Assembly (NCBI RefSeq): GCF_014773225.1 | Contig: NZ_JACXAJ010000001.1 | Span: forward strand, 1-64,000 | Direction: 5' to 3' | Source of the DNA: Pontibacter aquaedesilientis | GTDB lineage: Bacteria > Bacteroidota > Bacteroidia > Cytophagales > Hymenobacteraceae | Length of the DNA stretch: 64,000 nucleotides | In this document: one piece after another, positions 1 to 7,986 of the stretch | How positions within the stretch are numbered: position 1 is the stretch's first letter | How the letters are laid out: the number at the start of each line of letters is the position of its first letter | The notes under the pieces: model-generated | The model's input: only the letters and a program-made list of their open reading frames with translations | Told to the model about the DNA's origin: nothing | The model's database searches: none | Translations under genes and position numbers: made by a program

Positions 1-287
1 AAGGCTCTACAGGCAGCTGGAGAAGCTCAAAATAGACTGCTTCTGCACCGATGACTGGCCGGCTTTTACGAAAGTACTGCCCCGGGAAAGGCACCTGATT
101 GGCAAAGCGTTTACCAAACACATTGAGGGAGTGAACCTGTGCCTGAGGACCAGAAACCGAAGAATCGTGAGAAAAACGGCCTGCTTCTCCAAAAAAGAGC
201 AGAACCATTACAGCGCCATGAAGCTAATTTTCTATTATAGAAACCATCATACATTGTAGACCACAACCTTTTTTTCTTTGTGGTGCC
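1..287 (+). mobile_element. IS1-family insertion sequence, right end only
   Basis: This is the 3' end of an IS1-like element; the rest lies left of the window. It holds the transposase C-terminus (2-259) and then about 28 nt of terminal sequence. The likely outer end is the stretch reading CTTTGTGGTGCC at 276-287, which is where the reading frame of the neighbouring integrase stops matching its family. The exact end is inferred, because the partner inverted repeat and the target duplication are outside the window. Confidence 0.7.
2..259 (+). CDS. IS1-family transposase, C-terminal part
   Basis: Partial gene, open at the window edge, 85 codons plus TAG. It carries the IS1 InsB signature: a TDDW motif with the catalytic Asp region, then a GKxFTxxIE segment, then NLxLRTRNRR and RKTACFS. 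These occur in the same order and spacing as in E. coli IS1 transposase, where this C-terminal DDE-type domain catalyses strand transfer. The gene is intact as far as visible. It sits in the interrupted integrase gene, on the opposite strand. The family assignment is firm; activity of the element cannot be judged from this piece. Confidence 0.85.
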   Translation, partial: RLYRQLEKLKIDCFCTDDWPAFTKVLPRERHLIGKAFTKHIEGVNLCLRTRNRRIVRKTACFSKKEQNHYSAMKLIFYYRNHHTL

Positions 288-719
288 TTTGATTTTCGTG
301 AATGGAGCCCCATGCACGTAGCACCAGAGCGAATTGCGGGCGCTTTCAAAAAAATTAGCATTACCTAGCCTTCCTTCCTCCTTCAGGCGTGCGATCGCTT
401 CTTCATAGGAAGAGAAAGCCTCATGCCTGGAAGAGTTTTTGAGCAATCTCCTATCCAGCTCATTGAAACTGAAATGCGGAAGCTTTTGGATGATCTGGTT
501 CATCTTGTGCTCTGCCGTCTGGAGCTTGAGTTTATCCTCCTTTAAAAACTTGCCTGGTTTGGGAGACATCATCTTATCAAAATTCTCCGGGGTAAAGCTG
601 AATTCGGTGGGATAGTACTTTTGCTTCCGCTGGAAAGTTACTCGGAGCTTGACTGGATAAGTGCCATCTTTTAGTGCACGTCGGGTATCCAGAATGATGG
701 AAGTGACGATACTTTGCAT
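288..719 (-). pseudogene. Tyrosine recombinase (integrase) N-terminal fragment cut by IS1
   Basis: The frame starts at an ATG (717-719) and keeps about 143 residues of a Bacteroidota-type phage/ICE integrase. First comes an Arm-type DNA-binding segment (residues 1-50, with a beta-hairpin like VKLRVTFQRKQKYYPT), then the start of the SAM-like core-binding domain (about 110-143, with NFFESARNSL and APFTKI). After APFTKI the frame runs into IS1 DNA and the resemblance ends. The catalytic domain with its R-H-R-Y residues is missing, so the product cannot recombine DNA. The gene lies next to the tRNA fragment at 884-929, as expected for an integrase at its att site. Confidence 0.8.
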
Positions 720-883
720 GAGCTTATAACTACTGAAATGGGAGATTTATTTGCATACAATTTGCATACAAATATTGTAAAAATCAATAATATACTAAGA
801 TTGTTTTTGTTTAAATATTGTGTAAATAACTGGCTATCAATAAATAACAAAAAATATAAAAGTATATAAAATATGACTTTTTC

Positions 884-929
884 GACTCATAATCAGTAGG
901 TGCCTGGTTCGATTCCAGGTGGGCCCACA
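884..929 (+). other. 3' fragment of tRNA-Met(CAT); attachment site of integrated element
   Basis: The sequence reads as the 3' half of a tRNA: anticodon loop CTCATAA (anticodon CAT), stem arm TCAGT, variable loop, T arm CCTGG-TTCGATT-CCAGG, and acceptor strand TGGGCCCA. The 5' anticodon arm reads TTCGA where ACTGA would be needed to pair with TCAGT, so identity to a tRNA stops at about 884. No D arm or 5' acceptor precedes it; the upstream DNA is AT-rich. This is the classic scar of integration into the 3' end of a tRNA gene. Elongator Met is likely; Ile2 cannot be excluded from the CAT anticodon alone. Confidence 0.85.
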
Positions 930-936
930 GAAAATC

Positions 937-972
937 AAGCACTTATCTCGCAGAGAGGTAAGTGCTTTTTTT
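937..972 (+). terminator. Intrinsic terminator, probably of the original tRNA gene
   Basis: The hairpin AAGCACTTATCTC/GAGGTAAGTGCTT (one bulged or mispaired position) is followed by a T run. It lies 8 nt after the tRNA fragment. It is probably the native terminator of the tRNA gene, which implies that DNA to the right of 884 is the ancestral chromosome. Confidence 0.75.
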
Positions 973-1229
973 GTTTACTAGAGAAAAAAACGAAAAAGTA
1001 GGTTTTGGGCCTTACCCGGCACTAGTAATTAAATGGAGCCTTGTTGTTGATTCTAATAGTTTCTTTTGAAGACCGCTTAATCTAAGTGTTTGGTTGATAA
1101 ATGCAATTTTGGCTGAATTTTAAATTTAATCTAAAATTATAAGATAATCAGGAACGATTCTAGCTAAGCAATAGTTTTACACCTGCTTAAGCATTTGGTA
1201 TATCAAATAACTTGAATTGATAAACCAAC
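973..1229. other. AT-rich intergenic stretch, no gene seen
   Basis: Together with 720-883 this forms the gene-free DNA around the attachment site. I see no open frame with coding character, no tRNA and no hairpin other than the terminator at 937-972. It is part of the leader region of the exported protein at 1448. Confidence 0.6.
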
Positions 1230-1273
1230 CGTGTAATAATTGCAATTAGTTCGTGTAATAATTGCAATTAGTT
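1230..1273. repeat. Two perfect 22-bp tandem repeats, each with a 12-bp palindrome
   Basis: Copies at 1230-1251 and 1252-1273 are identical. Each contains the perfect palindrome TAATTGCAATTA (1237-1248 and 1259-1270), so the two dyads are 22 bp apart, about two helical turns. They lie about 175 bp upstream of the T9SS protein gene. The layout suggests a pair of dimer-binding operator sites, but no regulator is identified. Confidence 0.7.
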
Positions 1274-1447
1274 ATTATGTAATAGTTTAGATAAAATATT
1301 TTTACACCCAGAGCTCTGTATCCCAAATCGAGTCATAATGGTTTCTAAAGCCGATTAAGTGTGCCTCTTCCTATAATGCAATCCTTTGTTGCCTTTTCTT
1401 TTTGATAAATTCCCAATCTGATTTTTCGATTGACTCATTTCAGTTGC

Positions 1448-2578
1448 ATGCATAATTTTCATTCAAGCGTTTGGAAACGCTTCATCTGTCTAAGTGTGTT
1501 TATGCTTAGCACACTTCTGGTTTATCAAGCACACGCCGATGGCATTAAGTATGCTTCCGCTGTTATAGAAACGAGCAATTCCCCTTTTTCAAGATTTGTC
1601 AAGAATCCTGAAAATGCTTTAGGGAACGATCCTACAACTTATGCAAGTATCGTTTCACCAGTTCTGTCTGCCTTAAGAAGCGAACACTTGCGTTTGGAAT
1701 TTCCTGGTTCTGTTCCGGCGGGTTATACCTCAGGTTTCATGATAGGCGCAAGTTCTGCCATTATCAACCTCAAAGTGCTCCCTCTTATCTCTATTATAAC
1801 ATATGATGAAAGAAACACGAAAGTGCAGGAGGTCGCTATTAGTTCTGATGTTTTAAAATCTGCGCTTTTAACCAGCGCAACCCAGCCTACCAGTATATCT
1901 TTTGTTAATTCGTTGCCTTATTCACGTATAGAGTTACATATTACTTTTCCGGCACTCATCAGTATGGGGAGCGACCTGCGTATTTATTCAGCTTCGGCAG
2001 CCCCTCCGATTGAGCCGCTACCCGTACATCTTGTGTCATTTACAGGAAACGTAACCACAACTGGTGTAAGCCTGAAATGGCAGACAGCATCGGAGGAAAA
2101 CAGTAGCCACTTTGTGGTCGAGCGTTGTTTTGATGGTGCCATGTTTGACAGTGTAGGTTCTGTCATCAGTGCAGGAAACACAAGCATCAAGCAGCAGTAT
2201 GCTTTTGTCGATGAAGAAATTTTTAATTTTGGTCCAAGTGCCTGTTATTATCGGTTGCGACAAGTTGATTTAGATGGAGCTTGCGAGTTTTCTAACACTA
2301 TATATATTGACTGGAGAAACCAATCTTTGGCAAACAAACCAAGCGTATACCCCTCTCTTGTTGCCGGGAGTCAAGAGATCACGCTGAAACTATCCAAAGT
2401 ACCTGATAAAGTTCAAAATGCTTATGTATACGATCTGGATGGTAAAATGGTAAGGCAAGTACGGTTAGCAGCTCAGATAACTACTCTTTCTTCTTGTGGT
2501 CTTGTACCTGGTATATATTTCATAAAAGTGGATCTAGGAAATAACATTGAAACAGTTGAGTTTTTGGTTGTTAATTGA
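1448..2578 (+). CDS. Exported protein with T9SS type A C-terminal sorting domain
   Basis: Secreted protein of unknown function, about 376 residues. The ATG at 1448 is preferred over an in-frame TTG at 1430, because it starts a normal signal peptide: basic VWKRF, then a hydrophobic run, then a cleavage site near AHA-DG. The middle contains a PLPVHLVSFTGN segment followed by a fibronectin-like stretch with LKWQTASEENSSHFVVERC, very common just before sorting domains in this phylum. The last 75 residues look like the type A sorting domain recognised by the type IX secretion system (VYPS start, VYDLDGKMV core, GLVPGIYFIKV motif). No catalytic motif is seen. The gene stands alone. Confidence 0.8.
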   Translation: MHNFHSSVWKRFICLSVFMLSTLLVYQAHADGIKYASAVIETSNSPFSRFVKNPENALGNDPTTYASIVSPVLSALRSEHLRLEFPGSVPAGYTSGFMIGASSAIINLKVLPLISIITYDERNTKVQEVAISSDVLKSALLTSATQPTSISFVNSLPYSRIELHITFPALISMGSDLRIYSASAAPPIEPLPVHLVSFTGNVTTTGVSLKWQTASEENSSHFVVERCFDGAMFDSVGSVISAGNTSIKQQYAFVDEEIFNFGPSACYYRLRQVDLDGACEFSNTIYIDWRNQSLANKPSVYPSLVAGSQEITLKLSKVPDKVQNAYVYDLDGKMVRQVRLAAQITTLSSCGLVPGIYFIKVDLGNNIETVEFLVVN

Positions 2579-2880
2579 TAGGTTGCCAATGTATATAGCT
2601 AGCGGTTCTGGATAGCATGCCTAGAGAGAATTATCTCTGATGATAACCTGCCTGAAACTTGTGTTTGACTAAGAGTCTAAAGCAGACACTTTCGCCGATA
2701 AAACACAAGATTATTTCCAAAAGCACTCTGCGCCTTTTAGCCATTGTGTCTTCCACAGATTTTGTGCAGCAGCTTACAAACGAACGGCTTGATGCCAGGG
2801 TAAAAGAGTCAACGCCCCACTTCGACACAAAATATTTCTTATTTGAGAGTGATGGCTTGGAGTGGATGACAGAAATTTAA
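2579..2880 (+). other. Intergenic stretch with one doubtful small ORF (2659-2880)
   Basis: A 73-codon frame starts at the ATG at 2659 and ends at 2880, directly before the terminator at 2881. The product would be basic at its N-terminus and acidic at its C-terminus. It resembles no family I know, and I see no signal peptide. It may be chance or the remnant of a decayed gene. Its closeness to the terminator is the only positive sign. Confidence 0.25.
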
Positions 2881-2929
2881 AAAAGAGTCCCCGCATCTGG
2901 CCGAAGCCATGATGCGGGGACTCTTTTTT
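2881..2929. terminator. Bidirectional terminator
   Basis: A 16-bp stem (AAAAGAGTCCCCGCAT and its complement) surrounds a 15-nt loop, with A and T runs at the two ends. It can stop transcripts from the left and also the csbD-like gene coming from the right. Confidence 0.85.
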
Positions 2930-2943
2930 AAAATGTATTGACC

Positions 2944-3135
2944 TTATAGCGAGTCGATCCACTTTTTGAGATCGCCTTTCGCCTTGCCGGTTTTCTGCTG
3001 CAGCTTGCCCAGCCACTCGTCTTCCTGGCCTTCGTTGTAGGTCAGGTCATCATCCGTCAAGTCGCCGTATGCTTGTTTCATTTTGCCCTTCATTTCGTTC
3101 CAGTTTCCTCTGGTTCTATATTCTGTTTCGTTCAT
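2944..3135 (-). CDS. CsbD family stress-related small protein
   Basis: This 63-residue hydrophilic protein matches the CsbD family. It has the N-terminal pattern [20 protein letters not shown], a central [13 protein letters not shown] segment and a [11 protein letters not shown] end. CsbD-like proteins are small soluble proteins induced by general stress in many bacteria; their molecular role is not settled. The gene is monocistronic, between the terminators at 2881-2929 and 3215-3246. The length is normal for the family. Confidence 0.85.
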   Translation of the reverse strand: MNETEYRTRGNWNEMKGKMKQAYGDLTDDDLTYNEGQEDEWLGKLQQKTGKAKGDLKKWIDSL

Positions 3136-3214
3136 AGCTTTTTTATCATTATTGGTGTATACCTCTAGTACGGGCGTTGCGGGCTGTGCGTTATGGGCAG
3201 GTATGGCATCGCAT

Positions 3215-3246
3215 AAAAAAGCCCCTCCGCATGAGAGGGGCTTTTC
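3215..3246. terminator. Terminator of the hybrid histidine kinase gene
   Basis: The hairpin GCCCCTC-cgcat-GAGAGGGGC is flanked by A and T runs. It overlaps the end of the kinase gene that reads leftward to 3247, and can act in either direction. Confidence 0.8.
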
Positions 3247-4932
3247 TTATAGCCATTTACGGAGCATCATGACCAGATCATGCTGCTCAAAGGGTTTGCA
3301 GAGGTGATCAACCATGCCTGCCTCCAGACTCTTGACTATGTCGTTTGGGAAGGCATTGGCAGAAAATGCGATGATAGGGGTCTTGTAATTCGCTTCCTGT
3401 AGCAATTTGGTGGCCTCCAGCCCACTCATGCCGGGCATCTGGATGTCCATGAACACCAGTTGGTAAGGCTCGGCCTGAGCCATGTCCACGGCGTCCTGCC
3501 CGTTGAAGGCTGTGTGAACGGTCGCACCCATATTTTCGAGTACCGTTTGCAGAATCATCACATTGATCTCGTTGTCGTCGACCACCAGTATACGCGTACC
3601 TGCGGGCACCATGTAGGAGGTGTCGTCCTGTATGTTATCGGAGGTCTGCTCTGTCTGGTGTACCTTTTTCAGTCGGATCGTAAACCAGAAGAGCGAGCCT
3701 CGTTCCTGGCCTGGCAGCGGACTGATCAACTGCAGGTCTCCCTTCAAAAGTTTCGCCAGTTTTTTGCTGATGGCCAGTCCCAAACCTGAGCCGCCAAACT
3801 TACGGGATGTCGATTGGTCTGACTGGGTGAATGACTCGAACACCATGGCCTGCTTGTCGGCAGGTATGCCGATGCCCGTGTCGGTGACGGAGCAGGTGAG
3901 CAATACTTCGTCGCCCTCCAGTTGATCGGCCCGGAAGTGCACATCTATCCGGCCCTCCTGGGTAAACTTTATGGCATTGCTGACCAAGTTGACAACCACC
4001 TGGTTGATTCGGGTAGGATCGCCGATTGTCCAGTCTGGTACTGACTCTTCGATGGTGGAAGAGAAGCTGATGCCTTTTGTTTCCGCCAAGTGTTTGTAAG
4101 GTTCCAGGCTGGAGGCAAGCGATTCCCTGACATTGAAAGGGATGGCCTCGAGGTAGATCTTGTTCTGCTCCACCTTGTGCAAATCCAGAATGTCATTGAG
4201 CAGCTTGGTAAGCGTAACCCCGGAAGTTTTGATCAGGCTGATGTACTGCTGCTGGGTTGGGTTTAGCTCCGTTTTCAGCAAAAGGTCCGTAAAACCCATG
4301 ATGCCATTGAGCGGCGTCCGGATCTCGTGGCTCATGCTCGACAGGAAATCACTTTTAGCCTCATTGGCGACCTCTGCCTTGCGTTTAGCTTTTCGGAGGG
4401 CCTTCTCGGTTCTCTTGAGCTCCGATATATCCTTTGCGATGATCAGAATGCCATCCGCCTCTTCTCGATTGTTCTTAATATGCGAGAAGGAGCAAGAAAC
4501 CGGTATGATTTGCTTCTGCTTGGTTTGTAAAAGCAATTCTTTGTTCAGGCACTTGCCCTGGCGTTTACACAGGTCGACTAGGTATAGCAACTCCGCCACA
4601 CTCTCGTGGTGCAGGAGAGAGGAGAACGGAAGCCCCCTCAGTTCGCTTTCCTTAAACCCAAGCGCGTCTTCCAACGATTCGTTCACATTCCGGATGGTGA
4701 AGTCTGTGTTGAGAATCAGGAGCATGTCCACGACACCCTGGTAGATGCTCTGCATAAAATCCCGGGAGACAGTGGAACTTTTGAGCTCTTGTCCGAGCAT
4801 ATTGATGCCCGCGATAATGGCATCCAACTCATCGCCGGTTTCGGAGGCCTCTATGTGGTAATCGAAATTACCGTTGGCAACCTCCGCGATCAGGGTAATA
4901 ATTTCTTCTATTCTCTCTTTTAATACTTTCAC
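3247..4932 (-). CDS. Soluble hybrid sensor histidine kinase / response regulator with PAS
   Basis: 561 residues. Order of domains: a short HAMP-like helix pair (5-50), PAS (about 62-172), coiled linker, HisKA with the phospho-acceptor His at 202 in [10 protein letters not shown], HATPase (about 305-425, with N box NLVSNAIKF and the DTGIGIP and [10 protein letters not shown] boxes), and a receiver domain (about 447-560) with acceptor Asp 496 in FMDIQMPG. There is no membrane segment, so it works in the cytoplasm; the PAS ligand is unknown. The start is a GTG with an in-frame TAA immediately before it and no earlier option. It lies 40 nt after the synthase-acyltransferase fusion on the same strand and may be co-transcribed with it. 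There is no His-phosphotransfer partner nearby. Confidence 0.9.
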   Translation of the reverse strand: MKVLKERIEEIITLIAEVANGNFDYHIEASETGDELDAIIAGINMLGQELKSSTVSRDFMQSIYQGVVDMLLILNTDFTIRNVNESLEDALGFKESELRGLPFSSLLHHESVAELLYLVDLCKRQGKCLNKELLLQTKQKQIIPVSCSFSHIKNNREEADGILIIAKDISELKRTEKALRKAKRKAEVANEAKSDFLSSMSHEIRTPLNGIMGFTDLLLKTELNPTQQQYISLIKTSGVTLTKLLNDILDLHKVEQNKIYLEAIPFNVRESLASSLEPYKHLAETKGISFSSTIEESVPDWTIGDPTRINQVVVNLVSNAIKFTQEGRIDVHFRADQLEGDEVLLTCSVTDTGIGIPADKQAMVFESFTQSDQSTSRKFGGSGLGLAISKKLAKLLKGDLQLISPLPGQERGSLFWFTIRLKKVHQTEQTSDNIQDDTSYMVPAGTRILVVDDNEINVMILQTVLENMGATVHTAFNGQDAVDMAQAEPYQLVFMDIQMPGMSGLEATKLLQEANYKTPIIAFSANAFPNDIVKSLEAGMVDHLCKPFEQHDLVMMLRKWL

Positions 4933-4945
4933 TTAGTATCATTTA

Positions 4946-4967
4946 GGTGCCGCTCAGGGGCGGCACC
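4946..4967. other. Hairpin between the fusion enzyme gene and the kinase gene
   Basis: Perfect 8-bp arms, GGTGCCGC and GCGGCACC, around a 6-nt loop. On the minus strand, the direction of both genes, it is not followed by a T run. It is therefore more likely an attenuating or RNA-stabilising stem than a full terminator. Confidence 0.5.
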
Positions 4968-4972
4968 AGGTT

Positions 4973-7423
4973 TTACTCTTTTTCAACTGCAAAGGTAGCA
5001 CCCATCATTTCCAGGGCAAAGTTGTCTTTGCTTTGGTAATAACCAACTTTCGGGTAAGGTGTTGCGCCTACTTTTTTCTTTTCGATGGTGGCAGAAATTC
5101 CGAAGTTTACTCGTTGGCATTTCAGGGCGTTTGCCCGTTTTATCACTTGGTATAGCGTCTGTCTGTACACGCCGTACTCCATCAGGTACTCGTAGTCCAT
5201 CCCGATCAGCATAAAACTATAGACATTCGCCGCATTCTGATGGCAGAATGCAACAGCTACCGGTTTTCTGTTGATAGAGTACTCTTCCTTAATATAAAGT
5301 ACGATAAATTCCCAGGTGTTGCTCTCATTGAGGAGTTGAAACAGCTTTTCAGGGAAAAGGAAGTTGTTGATTGCATAGTTGTTGTTCTTCACGTTACGGA
5401 ACAGGGCCATGGCGTGCTGCAACTCCTCTTCCTCCAGGCGTTCTTTCACCACCACGTCGTAAAAGTGCTCATTGCGCTTGATTTTCTGCACAAAGTTCTC
5501 TCTTCCTTTTTTAGATAGCGTCTTCCTGAATTCCTCCTCCGTGCTCCAATTCAGGTTCTCCACGACACAAGACTCCGGCAGATCCAGCTTTACGAAGTCC
5601 TGCTCCACCATAAATTCATCGAGTTCCGGGTCGTTGCCGTCGAGGTCGCGCAGCAGAATGCTGCCGGCGTTCTCCGTTTCCTGCTCTTTGTTCAGTTCGG
5701 CCAGCAGCGTTTTCAGCGCCTCTTTCCAGTGAGGACTTTCACGGTCCAGGTATAGGTGGTTGCCCTCCGTGAACAAACTGCCCAGCACAATACCCGTTGA
5801 GGTAAGGTAATAGGGATTGGTTTCCCGCTCACGCTCCAGTGCTCTGGAGATGGATGCCTGCGAGAACATATCCTCTTTCAGCAAGGCTACGGCCGCAAAG
5901 GTCATCAGCACCACTTTTCCCTGCGGATCCTCCACGGTATAGTAGCGGAAGGCCCAGTTGTTCTCTTTCTCCTGGTTGTCCTTGAAAGACTCTTCCAAAA
6001 ACCGGATACCTTCCCAGTCGAACATCCCCCGGTGCCCCAGGTGCTTGTTCCACAGCGAAGCGTCAATAGCCTCTATAGAGGTATAGCGTTGAAGCACAAT
6101 ACTTGTGTTATCGTCCTGTGCATAAGTGATTGCAGGCCGTTTATCAGAGAGAGCGACAGGTGCCATTTTAAAGGCTTTGCGAATGTTCTCCAGCGTCTGG
6201 TTTGTTTCGGCCAGTGCCTTGTGGAAATGCAGTTGCAGTTTGCTCACCAGTTCCTCTATGTCTTCATAGGCATTGGTCAGCGAGATGGTGATGCGCACCC
6301 CGATGTTCTTAGCCGGTACCGCCGGGAAAGTGGCCAGGTTGACGTATATACCGTCCTGCAACAGGGCCTGTACGAGATGGTTGCCCATGTCCATGGTGCC
6401 AGTGCCGATGTAGAAGATCGGACTCTCGCATTCATGCACCAAAGGCAAGTCGGTTTGCTTAAGCAAGGTGTTGAAGTAGGCGATCTTACGCTGCAACTCT
6501 TCCTGGTAACCAACGATTTCGTCGCTCAGGTGGATCTTGGCCGAAGCAATGGCGGCACCCAGCGTGGCGGGCTCTATTTGCACCGAGAAGGTGAGCGGGC
6601 CACCGAAGTTGTTCACTTTGTTGTACCACTCTTCGTTCGGGAAAAGCGACAGGCCCCCGCAGGCACCAAAGGCTTTGCCCAAATTGGCTGTCAGGATCAT
6701 TTTGCGGTAGAGGCCATCAGGCATTTGGCTCATGGCATAGCCAGTTCCATTCTTTCCGGCCCAACTCATACCGTGCGCGTCGTCCACGTACAGGTATAGC
6801 TGCTCGTATTTTTCGGCCAGGGCAATCATTTCCTTGATCGGGGCAAAGTCGCCGTACATAGAGTACACACTGTCCGCCATATACCAGATTCGCTCAAACT
6901 TACCCCGCTGCTTTTTAATGCGGTCTTCGAGCATCTCCAGGTTGTTGTGGCGCACCATCTCCACGGTTACCCCCTGGCTCAAAAGTTTTTTAACAGCCTC
7001 TTGCACACTGGCGTGCACCTGGTGGTCCAGTATAACGAGGTCAGACTGGCGGATGATGCTAGGTATAGTGGTGAGGTGAGAAAGTGTACAATTCTTAGAA
7101 ATAACTGCCGGGGCGTGGTACAGCTGCTGCACCAGGCTCTCCAACTCGCTGTACAGCGGGTTCGAGATGTAAGTGCGTGACATCGGAAATTGCGTTCCGA
7201 AACGCTCAATTGCGTCAATTGCTCCACGCTTTACGGCCGGATGATGCTCCAGACCCAGGTAACCGCAGGTGCCAAAGTGCAGGACTTTACGGCCATTTAA
7301 CGTAAGGTGTTGCCCACTAAGGGATTGATCCTCTGCGTGAAGGTGAATAATTCCTTTCTTTTTAGAAACAGAAAGTACGGAGTCTACCGTATCTAAGATG
7401 TTATTATGTCTTATCTTTGCCAT
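4973..7423 (-). CDS. Alpha-oxoamine synthase fused to a GNAT-type acyltransferase
   Basis: 816 residues in two parts. Residues about 30-405 are a fold-type I PLP enzyme of the alpha-oxoamine synthase family (serine palmitoyltransferase, KBL, BioF): LHFGTCGYLGLEHHP entry motif, HQVHAS with stacking His 138, VDDAHG (Asp 214/215, His 217), and PLP lysine Lys 250 in TANLGKAFGACGG. These enzymes condense an amino acid with an acyl thioester. Residues about 440-816 resemble the GNAT/FemAB-like acyltransferase group. A fused N-acyltransferase next to a sphinganine- or capnine-type synthase would suit sphingolipid or sulfonolipid synthesis; that is inference. Start ATG at 7421-7423. It is divergent from the gene at 7492. 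Confidence 0.8.
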   Translation of the reverse strand: MAKIRHNNILDTVDSVLSVSKKKGIIHLHAEDQSLSGQHLTLNGRKVLHFGTCGYLGLEHHPAVKRGAIDAIERFGTQFPMSRTYISNPLYSELESLVQQLYHAPAVISKNCTLSHLTTIPSIIRQSDLVILDHQVHASVQEAVKKLLSQGVTVEMVRHNNLEMLEDRIKKQRGKFERIWYMADSVYSMYGDFAPIKEMIALAEKYEQLYLYVDDAHGMSWAGKNGTGYAMSQMPDGLYRKMILTANLGKAFGACGGLSLFPNEEWYNKVNNFGGPLTFSVQIEPATLGAAIASAKIHLSDEIVGYQEELQRKIAYFNTLLKQTDLPLVHECESPIFYIGTGTMDMGNHLVQALLQDGIYVNLATFPAVPAKNIGVRITISLTNAYEDIEELVSKLQLHFHKALAETNQTLENIRKAFKMAPVALSDKRPAITYAQDDNTSIVLQRYTSIEAIDASLWNKHLGHRGMFDWEGIRFLEESFKDNQEKENNWAFRYYTVEDPQGKVVLMTFAAVALLKEDMFSQASISRALERERETNPYYLTSTGIVLGSLFTEGNHLYLDRESPHWKEALKTLLAELNKEQETENAGSILLRDLDGNDPELDEFMVEQDFVKLDLPESCVVENLNWSTEEEFRKTLSKKGRENFVQKIKRNEHFYDVVVKERLEEEELQHAMALFRNVKNNNYAINNFLFPEKLFQLLNESNTWEFIVLYIKEEYSINRKPVAVAFCHQNAANVYSFMLIGMDYEYLMEYGVYRQTLYQVIKRANALKCQRVNFGISATIEKKKVGATPYPKVGYYQSKDNFALEMMGATFAVEKE

Positions 7424-7491
7424 GTTGCGCGCCTATAGTTACATTGCTAAGCAGGCTCAACAAGCAAACTAAAGATCCAATTCAAAATTGA

Positions 7492-7905
7492 ATGGCAAAT
7501 TTCGGAAAAGATTATGAAGAAAATTCAAAAAAGACGACTTATTTAGAGTTGTCTTTAGCGGATGGAGTATTGTACTGTATTTATGATGAAATTGAGGAAA
7601 TGGATCTAAACATCGCCGAGATTTGCGTTAAGGATCGACTGGCGTATATCGGTGAATATTCCTATCCGAGTCTGTTCGATATCACCAAGATAAGACAGTC
7701 GACCAAGCGGGCACGCGACTACATGGCCAACGAGGGCAATGCCGGTGTAACAGCCAGCGCCATTCTGGTGAGTTCGCCCATGATAAAGATGGCGGCTAAC
7801 TTTTACATCAAAGTAAACAAGCCCAAAAACCCCACGCGCATGTTCACCAATAGGGAAGAGGCGGTAGAGTGGCTTCAGCAGTTCAAGCAAAAGACAATTG
7901 AATAA
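7492..7905 (+). CDS. Conserved Bacteroidota protein, possible STAS/SpoIIAA-like fold
   Basis: 137 residues, soluble, no signal peptide. The pattern of alternating beta strands and helices (LELSLADGVLYCIYDE, AEICVKDRLAYIGEYSYPSLFD, TASAILVSSPMIKMAANFYI, TRMFTNREEAVEWLQQF) resembles the SpoIIAA-like/STAS fold of a family found mainly in Bacteroidota. The C-terminal REEAVEWL helix is typical of that fold. Function is unknown. It is divergent from the synthase fusion, 68 nt apart, and could share control with it. A terminator follows at 7930. Confidence 0.6.
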   Translation: MANFGKDYEENSKKTTYLELSLADGVLYCIYDEIEEMDLNIAEICVKDRLAYIGEYSYPSLFDITKIRQSTKRARDYMANEGNAGVTASAILVSSPMIKMAANFYIKVNKPKNPTRMFTNREEAVEWLQQFKQKTIE

Positions 7906-7929
7906 TTTGTTGCTATACCTCATAAAACG

Positions 7930-7959
7930 AAAAGCCTCTCCAAACTGGAGAGGCTTTTT
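7930..7959. terminator. Bidirectional terminator
   Basis: AAAAGCCTCTCC and its complement GGAGAGGCTTTT surround a short loop. It lies between the convergent genes ending at 7905 (+) and 7987 (-). Confidence 0.85.
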
Positions 7960-7986
7960 GCATAGGTTAGGTAGTAGTGATATTAT

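Noticed and set aside
1230..1273. CRISPR-like repeat
   Set aside because: Only two copies and no spacer between them; this is a plain tandem repeat. No CRISPR array was seen in the window.
1..4500. Lack of the AGGTATAG word as proof that all of this stretch is foreign
   Set aside because: The word is also sparse over several kb elsewhere (43-47 kb), so absence alone does not show transfer beyond the tRNA fragment at 884.
6032..6799. 255-codon plus-strand frame
   Set aside because: Antisense to the PLP synthase half of the fusion enzyme, whose catalytic motifs are present on the minus strand.
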